Assembly (NCBI GenBank): GCA_008017145.1
Contig: SSGY01000114.1
Span: forward strand, 1-19,834
Source: Neisseriales bacterium
GTDB lineage: Bacteria; Pseudomonadota; Gammaproteobacteria; Burkholderiales; UBA11063
Length of the DNA: 19,834 nucleotides
Direction: 5' to 3'
Part shown: positions 6,752 through 13,902 of the stretch, piece by piece
Layout: every line of letters begins with the position of its first letter
Numbering within the stretch: position 1 is the stretch's first letter
Position numbers and translations under genes: made by a program
Notes under the pieces: model-generated
The model's input: the letters and a program-made list of their open reading frames with translations, nothing else
What the model was told of the DNA's origin: nothing
Database searches by the model: none

Positions 6752-7036
6752 TTACACCTCCAATGCTACGGTAATGGCATCGTTTAGGTTAGAACCGAAG
6801 CAATGGCGGACATAGGCTAAAAATAGCCACTTAGAATGAGTGCAGTAATGGTTTGATGATTTATTGAGGTGCAGAGTGAAATGCTGTGGTGTTGATTGTC
6901 CTGTAAGCTCACGTAGTAAGTCTTTGCAGTCCGTTGAGTTAATAAACTCTGTGGGGGTTGCTATTGCCTGATTATCGGCATTGTTGAATATCTGAGATAA
7001 ATCAAATGCTGCGGTGGTAGTTATTTTGTTTTTCAT
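6752..7036 (-). CDS. Small KilA-N-like regulator, copy B
   Basis: A 94-residue protein closely related to the gene just upstream (7048-7347) and more distantly to 13899-14216. The shared pattern is FDLS near the start, then P-x-x-(W/F)-I at about residue 30, a short acidic helix, TGQ, HFTL-x-L, SNHY-x-TH, W, HC-x-G and a final L-x-x-AI-x-x-x-L. The end resembles the last part of a KilA-N DNA-binding domain, where a 'G..v.h......a.w.....a..v' pattern is usual, so a phage-type regulator is proposed. GGGGGTG ribosome site before the ATG overlaps the previous stop region (gap 11 nt). It would be controlled together with its neighbour. Confidence 0.6.
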   Translation of the reverse strand: MKNKITTTAAFDLSQIFNNADNQAIATPTEFINSTDCKDLLRELTGQSTPQHFTLHLNKSSNHYCTHSKWLFLAYVRHCFGSNLNDAITVALEV

Positions 7037-7047
7037 GCTGCACCCCC

Positions 7048-7347
7048 TTATTGATTTAACTCGGTTAAGATTGCTGCAGCCAAGCTATTGCCTACGCAAT
7101 GGCAAAGGTAGCCCATATAAACCCAAAAGCCGTGAGTATAGTAGTGGTTAGAATCGCTATCCAAGTATAGTGTAAAGTGGTGGCTATAGCGTTGTCCAGT
7201 AAACCTCTCTAAAATGTCGGCGCATTCCTCAGAACGTATCCAGTCCTCTGGGCTTAGAGGTATTTTATTGTGTGCATTGGCTTGAATTAATGACAGGTTA
7301 AATTTAGGTAGTAGCGTTACATCTACATGATTGATTTTTTTGGACAT
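7048..7347 (-). CDS. Small KilA-N-like regulator, copy A, first gene after the immunity-like leader
   Basis: A 99-residue protein from the ATG at 7345-7347. A GTG at 7356 is also in frame but sits on top of the ribosome site, while AAAGGTGA is about 7 nt before the ATG. Motifs are KFNLSLIQAN, PEDWIRSEECADILERFTGQ, HHFTLYLD, SNHYYTHGFWVYMGYLCHCVGNSLAAAILTEL. The layout resembles a shortened KilA-N domain, found in phage antirepressors and related DNA-binding proteins. The ribosome-binding region is complementary to a loop in the upstream structured RNA (7404-7477), so translation or transcription of this gene is probably silenced by that RNA in the quiescent state. In P4 the gene in this place is kil. 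Paralogues at 6752-7036 and 13899-14216. Confidence 0.62.
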   Translation of the reverse strand: MSKKINHVDVTLLPKFNLSLIQANAHNKIPLSPEDWIRSEECADILERFTGQRYSHHFTLYLDSDSNHYYTHGFWVYMGYLCHCVGNSLAAAILTELNQ

Positions 7348-7356
7348 GATTATCAC

Positions 7357-7373
7357 CTTTATGTTTTTTTAGC
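7357..7373 (-). promoter_or_regulatory. Antisense target overlapping the ribosome site (seqC-like)
   Basis: On the minus strand GCTAAAA (7367-7373), 3 nt, then CAUAAAG (7357-7363), which runs into the AAAGGTGA ribosome site. These two 7-mers pair, in antiparallel order, with TTTTAGC and CTTTATG of the structured RNA (plus-strand 7411-7417 and 7423-7429). This corresponds in position to seqC of phage P4 immunity. Confidence 0.65.
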
Positions 7374-7403
7374 TTAACTAAACCCTAACTTTTAAATAGG
7401 GGC

Positions 7404-7477
7404 GTGAGGGGCTAAAAGTCCGCATAAAGTCGGCTGGACGTATTCACCGATTAAGGCTTATTAGTCGCACCCCTCAC
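7404..7477 (-). ncRNA. Candidate CI/C4-type antisense immunity RNA
   Basis: About 74 nt closed by a perfect 8-bp stem: GTGAGGGG/CCCCTCAC (arms 7404-7411 and 7470-7477). Inside, GTCC/GGAC (7418-7421 with 7436-7439) or CCG/CGG closes a loop exposing CUUUAUG on the minus-strand RNA. Segment 7413-7429 is complementary over all 17 positions to an upstream leader site (7671-7692, with a 5-nt bulge), and 7411-7417 plus 7423-7429 to the ribosome region of the next gene. Size, order and double complementarity match the CI RNA of satellite P4 (about 80 nt, seqB pairing with seqA and seqC) and recall the C4 RNA of phages P1/P7. I infer that it blocks expression of the KilA-N-like operon and gives immunity to a second copy. 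Confidence 0.68.
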
Positions 7478-7670
7478 ATTGATACTACCAATAGTTAAAC
7501 CATTGATAATAGTAGCTTGCTTAATTCTCTGGTATTGCCATTAAATAAACCATTAATAAAATAGTTTAATCCATTCCACAAAATGTAGAATCGGCAAGGT
7601 GAATTAGTTTAGTTTGTCAATATGAGATAATCTTTTAAGTGCTGCTAAGTGATTACGGTTAGCATTTCCG

Positions 7671-7692
7671 CTTTATGCTTGAGGGACTTTTA
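7671..7692 (-). promoter_or_regulatory. Upstream leader site complementary to the antisense RNA (seqA-like)
   Basis: The plus strand reads CTTTATGC (7671-7678), 5 nt, GGACTTTTA (7684-7692). Each is the exact reverse complement of GCATAAAG (7422-7429) and TAAAAGTCC (7413-7421). It starts about 15 nt after the -10 box, so it is at the very 5' end of the transcript, as seqA is in P4. Confidence 0.68.
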
Positions 7693-7706
7693 AACCCAGT
7701 AGCGTT

Positions 7707-7736
7707 ATTATGGCTGATTTAGGGTGTGGTTGTCAA
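7707..7736 (-). promoter_or_regulatory. Sigma-70 promoter of the immunity-like operon
   Basis: On the minus strand TTGACA (7731-7736), an 18-bp spacer, and CATAAT (7707-7712). The -35 is consensus and the -10 differs at one base. A 9-bp palindrome GAGTTACTC (7737-7745) abuts the -35 and may be an operator. Transcription would start near 7700, just before the seqA-like site, as with PLE in P4. Confidence 0.75.
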
Positions 7737-7877
7737 GAGTTACTCGGGTTTATAATATTTGTTGTTATGTTTTTCTAACTTGGCTGATAAGTTAAATAAT
7801 TTCAAAATGGAGGGTGTAAAACTATCTACACAATACTCCTGATACATGATCGGGAGTATTGTAGCTATAAGATTTAG

Positions 7878-8432
7878 CTATTTAGCCTTTCTATTTTTAA
7901 TCAATTCAATAATTTCAGACTGTTTTATTAAAAAAACGGATTCGCCAAATCCTTCGATACTCTGAACTCGTGATAATACTGTATCATAATCTTCGTCGGC
8001 AACCACTTCAAAATTAAAGTAATCATCTGATTCTTTAAACGTGATACCAGCCATACTAATATTACCAATATCGCTAATTCTTGATATAAAACAATCATTT
8101 CTTACCTCTATAGCACTAGAATCAATGTCGTTTGTTAGGTAGATTATCTGATTATTAAAATTATACTCACCCCATTTACCATGTGGTACAGTTAATTCAT
8201 TAAGCTCATGTTTTGCATCGGCTTGTGAATAATGCTCATTATCAAAGCTAATTTCACTCACTCCAGCACGTATTGAATGATACGCTAATTCAGCATCAGG
8301 CATGATTAGTTTGTTACCATCCGCTGGCAATCTACCTTGCTGAATGTATTTATTTACCATCTGCTGGGTCACTCTTTTCATTGGTGAACTCATTAATCTG
8401 GCAAACTCTGATTGTGATATTAATATTTTCAT
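7878..8432 (-). CDS. HTH DNA-binding protein, terminase-small-subunit-like N-terminus
   Basis: A 184-residue protein. Residues 4-50 (ISQSEFARLMSSPMKRVTQQMVNKYIQQGRLPADGNKLIMPDAELAY in outline, key residues S-EFA, V-KYI-GRLP, I-P--A) form a MerR/Nu1-type winged helix-turn-helix: the recognition helix, the 'GRLP' turn and a wing with a hydrophobic-Pro end. The rest (about 130 residues) is acidic and beta-rich and is not recognised. AGGAAGA ribosome site is 8 nt before the ATG. Its upstream region carries repeated TTACAAC boxes that could be its own operators. As it lies just upstream of the immunity-like operon on the same strand, a role as element regulator is inferred. A terminase small subunit role is less likely because no large subunit is present. 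Confidence 0.65.
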   Translation of the reverse strand: MKILISQSEFARLMSSPMKRVTQQMVNKYIQQGRLPADGNKLIMPDAELAYHSIRAGVSEISFDNEHYSQADAKHELNELTVPHGKWGEYNFNNQIIYLTNDIDSSAIEVRNDCFISRISDIGNISMAGITFKESDDYFNFEVVADEDYDTVLSRVQSIEGFGESVFLIKQSEIIELIKNRKAK

Positions 8433-8484
8433 AATAACTTCTTCCTATAATGATAATAACGGTTAAAACTGTACAAAATTAAAA

Positions 8485-8613
8485 TTACAACCAGTTTATT
8501 ACTATTTACAACTAGCTATAAAAATATAATAATTTTGTAATAATTTGATTTACTTTAGAAAATAATTAACTGTTGTAAAATGTAACAAATAAATTACACC
8601 TTTCTACAACCAA
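8485..8613. repeat. Cluster of TTACAAC boxes upstream of the HTH gene
   Basis: TTACAACCAG at 8485-8494 and TTACAACTAG at 8506-8515 lie exactly 21 nt apart (two helical turns). An inverted copy CTGTTGTAA is at 8570-8578, and CTACAACCAA begins near 8604. They start about 50 nt before the HTH start codon. Operators for the HTH protein are the simplest reading; a replication iteron set is an alternative. Confidence 0.5.
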
Positions 8614-8633
8614 CTTTTCAAAATTACTGACTA

Positions 8634-8645
8634 GCGAGATCTCGC
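8634..8645. repeat. 12-bp perfect palindrome
   Basis: GCGAGATCTCGC, GC-rich within a very AT-rich stretch, immediately left of the long inverted repeat at 8655-8704. Possible protein-binding site. Confidence 0.45.
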
Positions 8646-8654
8646 GACTGTTCC

Positions 8655-8704
8655 ACCCGTAAAGATTTCAAAAACTCTGGGAGTACCTTGAGATTTTTAC
8701 GGGT
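8655..8704 (+). repeat. Long inverted repeat, 16-bp arms
   Basis: ACCCGTAAAGATTTCA (8655-8670) pairs with TGAGATTTTTACGGGT (8689-8704). All 16 pairs form as plus-strand RNA, two of them G-U, and inside the loop ACTC/GAGT (8674-8677 with 8681-8684) can add an inner stem. No T run follows. As minus-strand RNA two pairs are lost, so if it acts as RNA the plus strand is favoured. It could also be a cruciform-type recombination or replication site. Confidence 0.5.
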
Positions 8705-8936
8705 AAGTAATGCCATAAGTATTTCGCTGTAAGCATTGATATATAAGGGTTTAATTGATTATAGCTAGTGGATTTAAGCAGCTAGGCTAGTGTATGACTT
8801 CATACAATAGTCAATCATTCCGCTGTAAGCCTTTAATACCAATGCCCCATAATTTACCGTTTACCTCCTTTGCTATAAATAGTTAATGTATTCAATGTGT
8901 TAATGATTTTAAATCATGCACTATGTATTGTACTGT

Positions 8937-10127
8937 CTAGCTGGTTTTAAGCCTTAAAATCGCCGTATTTTCACCTAGCAAATTATCGACATAATCCGCC
9001 CATTTTTGCAGTAGCTCCGCTCGCTTATCAAGTAGGTTAGATTTTAGGTAACTTTTATTAACTCCCTTAATCGTGTGAGCCAATGCGCTATCAATTACCA
9101 GATAATCACAACCCAACTCGGCTAGTAAACTCATAGCGGTACGCCGTAGATCATGTGGTGTGAATTTTTTTACCTCATACTTGGTACACAGATTAACAAT
9201 GGTACGGTAGAGCGTGTTATCGGTAAAGTTAAATAGCCTTGCTGAGCGTTCTTTATTTGGCAACATTTGCCACGCTTTGATTAGTTGGCTTGGGATTATC
9301 AGCGTGAAGTTCTTAATCGTTTTAGTCCGATTAACGATAACTCTACCCGTGGACAGGTTTGTATTGCTCCAAGTTAACTCGATTAACTCACTACGGCGCA
9401 GCATTAATAACAGTAGGCTATAGATTGCCACACGCATATCTAGCGCTATATCAGCATCAGACAATAAGTTCCCGATAAAGCATTGCAGCTCCTTGGGCTG
9501 TAAATACCTATCTCGTGCCACCTGTGTATAGTCAAAGCTCAAATCACGTGTTCTGTTCTCTAAAATATAACCCTCGTTTTTGGCATAAGTAAATATCTTT
9601 TTGATATACTGTAAAAATGCCTTGGCAACGGTATCAGTACCAGCCTTTTTAATCAGCGCAATAATATCCAGAATATCAAACTCAGTGATTAGCTCCATAT
9701 TGACGTTATGCAGTGGTGCAGCGTAGCGCATGGCGTTAATGTAATTGCGCTTAGTATTCTTGCGTATAGCTTTAAAATAGCCTCGCTGGTACTCATCTAG
9801 GATAAACCCAAATGATTTACCTAACCGATCATTACTATTGGCGCTCAATAAAACTGGGTTAATTCCTTGGCTAATCATTTCCTTTACCTTGAGGGCTTTA
9901 TCACGCGCCAATAAAATAGTGGTTTGAGGGTAATTACCTAATGCAAGCCATGTCTTTTTTATTCCTGTATGGCTCTTAAATGCCACGCGGTAATACCAAG
10001 TTAACGAATTAGCATTTTTTTTGATGTAAAGATTATTACCATCAAGTAGCATCTCCCCAACATTACTATTTTTTTGTAATTCGTTAATTGATTTAACTGT
10101 GAGTTGATTAGTTTTTATTATTGGCAT
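8937..10127 (-). CDS. Tyrosine-recombinase integrase, internal copy (P4-type)
   Basis: A 396-residue integrase. The N-terminal DUF4102-like arm-binding part has GEMLLDGNNLYIKKNANSLTWYYRV and WLALGNYPQTTILLARDKA. The core-binding part follows, then the catalytic part with R244 (LRRSEL), K269, H325-x-x-R328 (HDLRRT), H351 (ALAH) and the nucleophile Y360 (NKSYLK). All key residues are present. It is not next to either att repeat; it lies 3 kb inside the left end, upstream of the HTH protein. It could be a relic of an older element fused into this one, or it may act on an internal site such as 8433-8936. The ribosome site is weak (AGAGAT). It follows the 113-aa gene by 17 nt. Confidence 0.9.
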   Translation of the reverse strand: MPIIKTNQLTVKSINELQKNSNVGEMLLDGNNLYIKKNANSLTWYYRVAFKSHTGIKKTWLALGNYPQTTILLARDKALKVKEMISQGINPVLLSANSNDRLGKSFGFILDEYQRGYFKAIRKNTKRNYINAMRYAAPLHNVNMELITEFDILDIIALIKKAGTDTVAKAFLQYIKKIFTYAKNEGYILENRTRDLSFDYTQVARDRYLQPKELQCFIGNLLSDADIALDMRVAIYSLLLLMLRRSELIELTWSNTNLSTGRVIVNRTKTIKNFTLIIPSQLIKAWQMLPNKERSARLFNFTDNTLYRTIVNLCTKYEVKKFTPHDLRRTAMSLLAELGCDYLVIDSALAHTIKGVNKSYLKSNLLDKRAELLQKWADYVDNLLGENTAILRLKTS

Positions 10128-10144
10128 TTTTTATCTCTAAATTG

Positions 10145-10486
10145 TTAGACAATATAACCACCAGCAAATTGCCAGTTTAATGAATCTGGATTTTTGATAT
10201 TAACCTTGCAATCTAACATTGCTTGTTTAAACTGGTTATTACCGATATAAAACCAGTCAAACTTATAATGTAAAAAATCAAAAATAGTTAGTTCAGTATA
10301 ATTATTTGTTCTTGGTTTACGTTGGGAGTAAATTTGCCCCTCTAAAAAATGTTTTAAATAGTAAGAACTTGCATTTTTAACCAGATTATTATTTGAGTGT
10401 TCTGCGCACCATCTAACCCAGTCATGCAGTATAGTTATTTGTTTAGCAGTTAATTCGCTGCTTAGATTTATGTATTCATGATTCAT
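10145..10486 (-). CDS. Unknown 113-aa element protein
   Basis: A soluble protein of 113 residues with many aromatic residues. It has an N-terminal helical region (LTAKQITILHDWVRWCAEHSNNN) and a C-terminal part with TELTIFDFLHYKFDWFYIGNNQFKQAMLDC and GGYIV at the end. No family recognised. The ribosome site is weak (AAGAAAG about 6 nt upstream). It precedes the internal integrase by 17 nt on the same strand, so the two are probably co-transcribed, which would suit a recombination accessory factor, but this is only a guess from position. The 420 bp upstream is the iteron cluster. Confidence 0.6.
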   Translation of the reverse strand: MNHEYINLSSELTAKQITILHDWVRWCAEHSNNNLVKNASSYYLKHFLEGQIYSQRKPRTNNYTELTIFDFLHYKFDWFYIGNNQFKQAMLDCKVNIKNPDSLNWQFAGGYIV

Positions 10487-10564
10487 TTTGTACTTTCTTA
10501 AAATGGGCTATCTGTTTTGTAAAAAGCTATTTTTAGGTTAAATTAGTGTTGCTTAGGTTAATAT

Positions 10565-10886
10565 CTCACGTAGTCAATAAACGTTGATAAATCCCACATG
10601 CATAAATACCCAATACCATAGACATACCCACCCCTATAAAAACACGCGACTACGTGGGTTTTTCGTCTACAGTCATTTTTATTATTTTGATTCAATAACT
10701 TAAAGCAAATTTTTGTAGACGGTATTATTTTTGTATACGACTACAAAACCATATTAATATTAATGACTATATAACTACTCGGTAATTAGTGACTACGTTC
10801 GACTACAGACTGTCTACATTTTTATTTTATATCTTATTGTTATTATTCTTTATTTTCTACATGTAGTCACTGTAGTAGTTGTAGAC
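10565..10886. other. Iteron cluster, candidate replication origin
   Basis: Ten copies of the hexamer G(A/T)CTAC in either orientation lie within about 320 bp. GACTAC/GTAGTC is at 10570, 10648, 10739, 10791, 10801 and 10863; GTCTAC/GTAGAC is at 10665, 10715, 10812 and 10881. By base composition fewer than one is expected. The first two copies extend to a 9-bp inverted pair, CACGTAGTC (10567-10575) and GACTACGTG (10648-10656). CTACATGTAG (10857-10866) is a 10-bp palindrome. The spaces are very AT-rich. The cluster abuts the 3' end of the helicase gene, and P4-type replicons use short iterons bound by their own primase-helicase, so an origin is inferred. No gene lies in 10487-10908. Confidence 0.6.
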
Positions 10887-10908
10887 ACTATATTTATGTA
10901 TTTATGTT

Positions 10909-12759
10909 TTACTCATCATTACTTCTAAATTTGTTTAAATTGTCTTGATTGATTTTGTACCCTTTTAATGGGTTTTTTGTTGCTTTATCGCGCAAAGATT
11001 GCCTATCCTTTGGTATTATCTCCGCTCTAATTAATACGTCACGATGCTTTGCAAAATGTTTAACTTTGTATAATTTATTAGCGGTTAATGTACTAATTAA
11101 AAAATAGTTATAACCATCATGTATACCTATCTTATTTGGTATTCTCACTTCATAATCTAAGTTACTATCACTAAACCAATTCGTATAATCATCAACTGCC
11201 AAAATTAGTGCGTTTATGATTTCCTTGGTTTCTTTATCCATTGAATTTGCTTGAAGCCATGAATTAAATAAATTGTTTGTGTAATATTGTGGTTTGAATG
11301 TATTGGGTAGTATTTCAGCTTGTACGGCAATATCGCCAGCAACGCGTAATAGTGCAAAGTATTTAGCAACTCTACTAGCTTGACTGTGTAATTCATTAAA
11401 TGGCGCTATAATCTCACGATAATATTGTTTGTACATTGATACGATATCAATGGAATTATGCGCCTGTAGGTACTCTACAAACGCAATACATGCCACACCG
11501 TAATACTTTGCTGAGTTTTCAATTAATGTATCAGCGTGGGCTTTATCCTTGCATATCTGATTTACTTCAATATCAATCATGCGTACCGATTCACCAGCTT
11601 TGAGATTTTTACCATATTGCAATGCTAAATCCTCAATGCTTACCTCACCAGTAGATAACACAACGGTTTGCCACGTTTTAGATTTTGCTTGTTCTACACC
11701 ATTAATCTTGCTGCTTATCGCTCGCGATTTACCGCGCCCATCGATCAGCATGTAAATACTGTCCAGTGTGCTGCGTCCTGCCTCATTAACCTCGTCTAGT
11801 GCACAAAGAGCATGATTTGAGTTATAACCTATAAACTCCATACCGTTATGCGTTGCATTCCATTTATTGATATACTCTTTGGGTTTACCAAATATAGAAC
11901 TTGCAGCACGTAGAATAGTAGTTTTACCCTTTGAGCTATTACCATGAAAATGTAAGCCAAAGCCAAAATCGACAAAGGGCATTAATAAACTGGCAAAACC
12001 TGAATATAACCCAAGCTCTAACATTTCATAACCACCGCAATGACTGGCTACATTATCACGCCATTGTTCTAATGTACCGTTTCGGGTAAACTTGCCATCA
12101 ACAACACTACCATAGTAACGAATATTTTTATTATCACCAATAATTAAATCAGGTAGTACGTAACTATCATTTACCCACCCAATTTGAGTAGTAGCGATAA
12201 CCTCGCTATCTGGTTGAAATTGATTTAAGAATCCCTGCAATTGCTTACTATAATAAATATCTAGGTTGTAACCAGCATTTAGCAATTTTTTGGCTAATCC
12301 TCTATGATCTGCTAAATCACCTCGTTCAATCATGATATTAGATTGTTTACCGCTGTTATTAATAAACTCAAGTAATAAACAAGATATACCATTAAAAACT
12401 GTCTTGCCTACTGGCATTATGTAATTACCAATGTGTTTAAATTTGCCGTTATCTTTTTCATCTTTACTTGCCACTAATGCAAATAGACCACTCTTATAAA
12501 CTCGTAACCATTCAAAATCACATACTGGCTTACTTATTGGTATCTCATTACATTGTGTATACTCATCACGTTCAACTAATTTAAGCTTTATAGGTGATTC
12601 ATTTGGTGTAGTTAATGCATTTGTATCAACCGCCTTATCTGAATTGCTCATAGGCTCGCAAATTTCCACTGGTTCAGTATTTGGGGTGTTATTATCTGCA
12701 ATTTGCTGGTTTAATGATTGCAAAGCGCTAATTTGATTGTCGTTTAGTTTATTTGTCAT
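10909..12759 (-). CDS. DUF927-type replicative helicase/ATPase
   Basis: A 616-residue protein. Residues 1-60 are a loose polar tail. Residues about 75-260 match the DUF927 region (FEWLRVYKSGLFALVASK, GISCLLLEFINNSGKQ, TTQIGWVNDSYVLPD, GLYSGFASLLMPFVDFGFGLHFHG). The Walker A motif GNSSKGKTT is at 273-281 and Walker B ALCALDEVNE at about 317-326, followed by an arginine-rich region (DGRGKSRAISSK). Such proteins are plasmid or phage helicases that work with a separate primase. AAGGAAA lies about 9 nt before the ATG. It follows the TOPRIM primase gene and a 33-aa ORF on the same strand, and the iteron cluster lies just beyond its stop, so a self-contained replication module is likely. No D5-type C-terminal domain was recognised. 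Confidence 0.85.
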   Translation of the reverse strand: MTNKLNDNQISALQSLNQQIADNNTPNTEPVEICEPMSNSDKAVDTNALTTPNESPIKLKLVERDEYTQCNEIPISKPVCDFEWLRVYKSGLFALVASKDEKDNGKFKHIGNYIMPVGKTVFNGISCLLLEFINNSGKQSNIMIERGDLADHRGLAKKLLNAGYNLDIYYSKQLQGFLNQFQPDSEVIATTQIGWVNDSYVLPDLIIGDNKNIRYYGSVVDGKFTRNGTLEQWRDNVASHCGGYEMLELGLYSGFASLLMPFVDFGFGLHFHGNSSKGKTTILRAASSIFGKPKEYINKWNATHNGMEFIGYNSNHALCALDEVNEAGRSTLDSIYMLIDGRGKSRAISSKINGVEQAKSKTWQTVVLSTGEVSIEDLALQYGKNLKAGESVRMIDIEVNQICKDKAHADTLIENSAKYYGVACIAFVEYLQAHNSIDIVSMYKQYYREIIAPFNELHSQASRVAKYFALLRVAGDIAVQAEILPNTFKPQYYTNNLFNSWLQANSMDKETKEIINALILAVDDYTNWFSDSNLDYEVRIPNKIGIHDGYNYFLISTLTANKLYKVKHFAKHRDVLIRAEIIPKDRQSLRDKATKNPLKGYKINQDNLNKFRSNDE

Positions 12760-12771
12760 GATATAATTTCC

Positions 12772-12873
12772 TTACTCAAAATCATCATGTTGGGTGAATG
12801 TGTTAAGCGCCTCTGGTCGGGCGCTTTTCTCTTGTCTATACCTTTTCATTAAATCCTTGCTAAATTTACTCAT
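12772..12873 (-). CDS. 33-aa hydrophilic ORF between primase and helicase
   Basis: The ATG at 12871-12873 is 3 nt past the primase stop; AGGA lies about 9 nt upstream. The peptide is MSKFSKDLMKRYRQEKSARP followed by EALNTFTQHDDFE, basic in the first half and acidic at the end, with no hydrophobic segment. It fills the 117-nt gap between primase and helicase, and its stop is beside the helicase ribosome site, so translational coupling is plausible. The DNA also forms a 7-bp stem (AAGCGCC/GGCGCTT near 12808-12829). No family known. Confidence 0.45.
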   Translation of the reverse strand: MSKFSKDLMKRYRQEKSARPEALNTFTQHDDFE

Positions 12874-12876
12874 TGT

Positions 12877-13902
12877 TCAGTGTCCTATTAATTGAATTAT
12901 TGGGGTTTTAGTAGTGAGTAGCTCAATAAAAGCTCGCTCTCCATTGGCTAAGATATAATCATTGGCATCGTGCCCGTTGGTAAATAAGAGCGGATAGATC
13001 ACTGCATCGGGATTGTTCATAATCAACTGCTTGGCGGTTTCTATTCCCGCATTGTGTGGCTTGCTGCTGTCATTATCAACCAGTAGGATATAAGGCAATT
13101 TTCTGGCTGCAGTTGCTTTGATTACCTTATCCAGATTGCCACAGTTAAAGGCAACCAAAGCATAAGGCAAAAATACCTGAGCTTCATAGTAATTGATGAT
13201 TGCTTGCCATGCACTCAGTACCGTGGCTAACCCCTCACCGATCAGGTAAAAACTGTTCCTGGTATCAAATACCTCAGGGCAAGGATTAACTGCAGGATAT
13301 TGCCAAAAACAGCCACCCACCGAGCCATTAAAGCGCTTTGTTCCATCAGTTGCAATAGTCTGATATCCTTGCATAGCTCCGCTGCTATTAATAAACGGCA
13401 CGCAGAGCAGATCACAATTAAAGCGATCATCTACCCGTAGATTGAAGTTATCTAAGTTACTTAAACCTTTACGGGTAAGATAATCATGCTTCTGGCATAT
13501 TGATAACTTTTGATACTCAGCCACATAATACGCAGCTTTACGCTCTCGCTCCTGTTCTTGCTTCTTGCGGTCGGCTGCTATCTTGGCATCTATTCGCGCT
13601 TGTAATGCTTGGCGCTCGGCTTGAGATAATGATTTACGTGGTTGATCGGTGGCTAGATTGATGTGGTACTTTTCTTGCTGGCTGGTTTCATGATTCCAAA
13701 ATACCACAGTTATAAAATCGGTTGCTGGGTCATGTTTGATGATAAAACGCCCGTTTTTACTTCTCGGATGGGTGATAGTACCGCAATGGTAAAACCTATC
13801 AGCCACCGCATTATTTAGCTGCTCTGGAGTAATTAAAAGCCCCATTGCTAGGGATGAATCAACTGCGCCATTTAGTTTGTCAGTTGGAATGTTGAACATC
13901 AT
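12877..13902 (-). CDS. TOPRIM-domain primase
   Basis: A 341-residue protein. A basic and acidic coiled-coil-like stretch (about 90-130, QAERQALQARIDAKIAADRKKQEQERE in outline) is followed by a TOPRIM domain: the catalytic glutamate in LIGEGLATVLSA (GEG 222-224), the DxD-type acidic pair in YILLVDNDSS (276-278), and DANDY (312-316). This is the arrangement of Toprim_3 plasmid and phage primases. It makes RNA primers for element replication together with the helicase downstream. No N-terminal zinc-finger cysteines are visible. The start codon overlaps the stop of the KilA-N-like gene upstream (ATGA), showing translational coupling; two consecutive ATGs are available. Confidence 0.86.
   Translation of the reverse strand: MMFNIPTDKLNGAVDSSLAMGLLITPEQLNNAVADRFYHCGTITHPRSKNGRFIIKHDPATDFITVVFWNHETSQQEKYHINLATDQPRKSLSQAERQALQARIDAKIAADRKKQEQERERKAAYYVAEYQKLSICQKHDYLTRKGLSNLDNFNLRVDDRFNCDLLCVPFINSSGAMQGYQTIATDGTKRFNGSVGGCFWQYPAVNPCPEVFDTRNSFYLIGEGLATVLSAWQAIINYYEAQVFLPYALVAFNCGNLDKVIKATAARKLPYILLVDNDSSKPHNAGIETAKQLIMNNPDAVIYPLLFTNGHDANDYILANGERAFIELLTTKTPIIQLIGH

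Larger units (their letters stand above)
7374..7877. other. Leader region between the HTH gene and the KilA-N-like operon
   Basis: No protein gene. Beside the promoter, seqA-like site and structured RNA, it holds an imperfect direct repeat, TTAAACCATTGATAATAG near 7495 and ATAAACCATTAATAAAATAG near 7547. It also holds a 14-bp hairpin with 5-nt loop (ACAATACTCCTGAT 7830-7843 and 7849-7862, one wobble) just past the HTH gene, probably its terminator, with only a short TTTT downstream on the minus strand. Confidence 0.5.
8433..8936. promoter_or_regulatory. 504-bp regulatory region between second integrase and HTH gene
   Basis: No gene is visible. Besides the TTACAAC boxes, palindrome and long inverted repeat, it holds a 10-bp direct repeat CGCTGTAAGC (8725-8734 and 8821-8830) and a 7-bp-arm palindrome TGTATGA-CT-TCATACA (8791-8806). 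Such density of symmetric sites beside an integrase gene is usual for recombination or control regions. A third copy of the att repeat was looked for and not found here. Confidence 0.45.

Noticed and set aside
7878..8432. Terminase small subunit for phage packaging
   Set aside because: Only the HTH part is similar and no large terminase, portal or capsid gene is present, so a regulator is more likely.
11214..11396. 60-codon minus-strand frame inside the helicase gene
   Set aside because: A different frame within a confident coding region, with no independent support.
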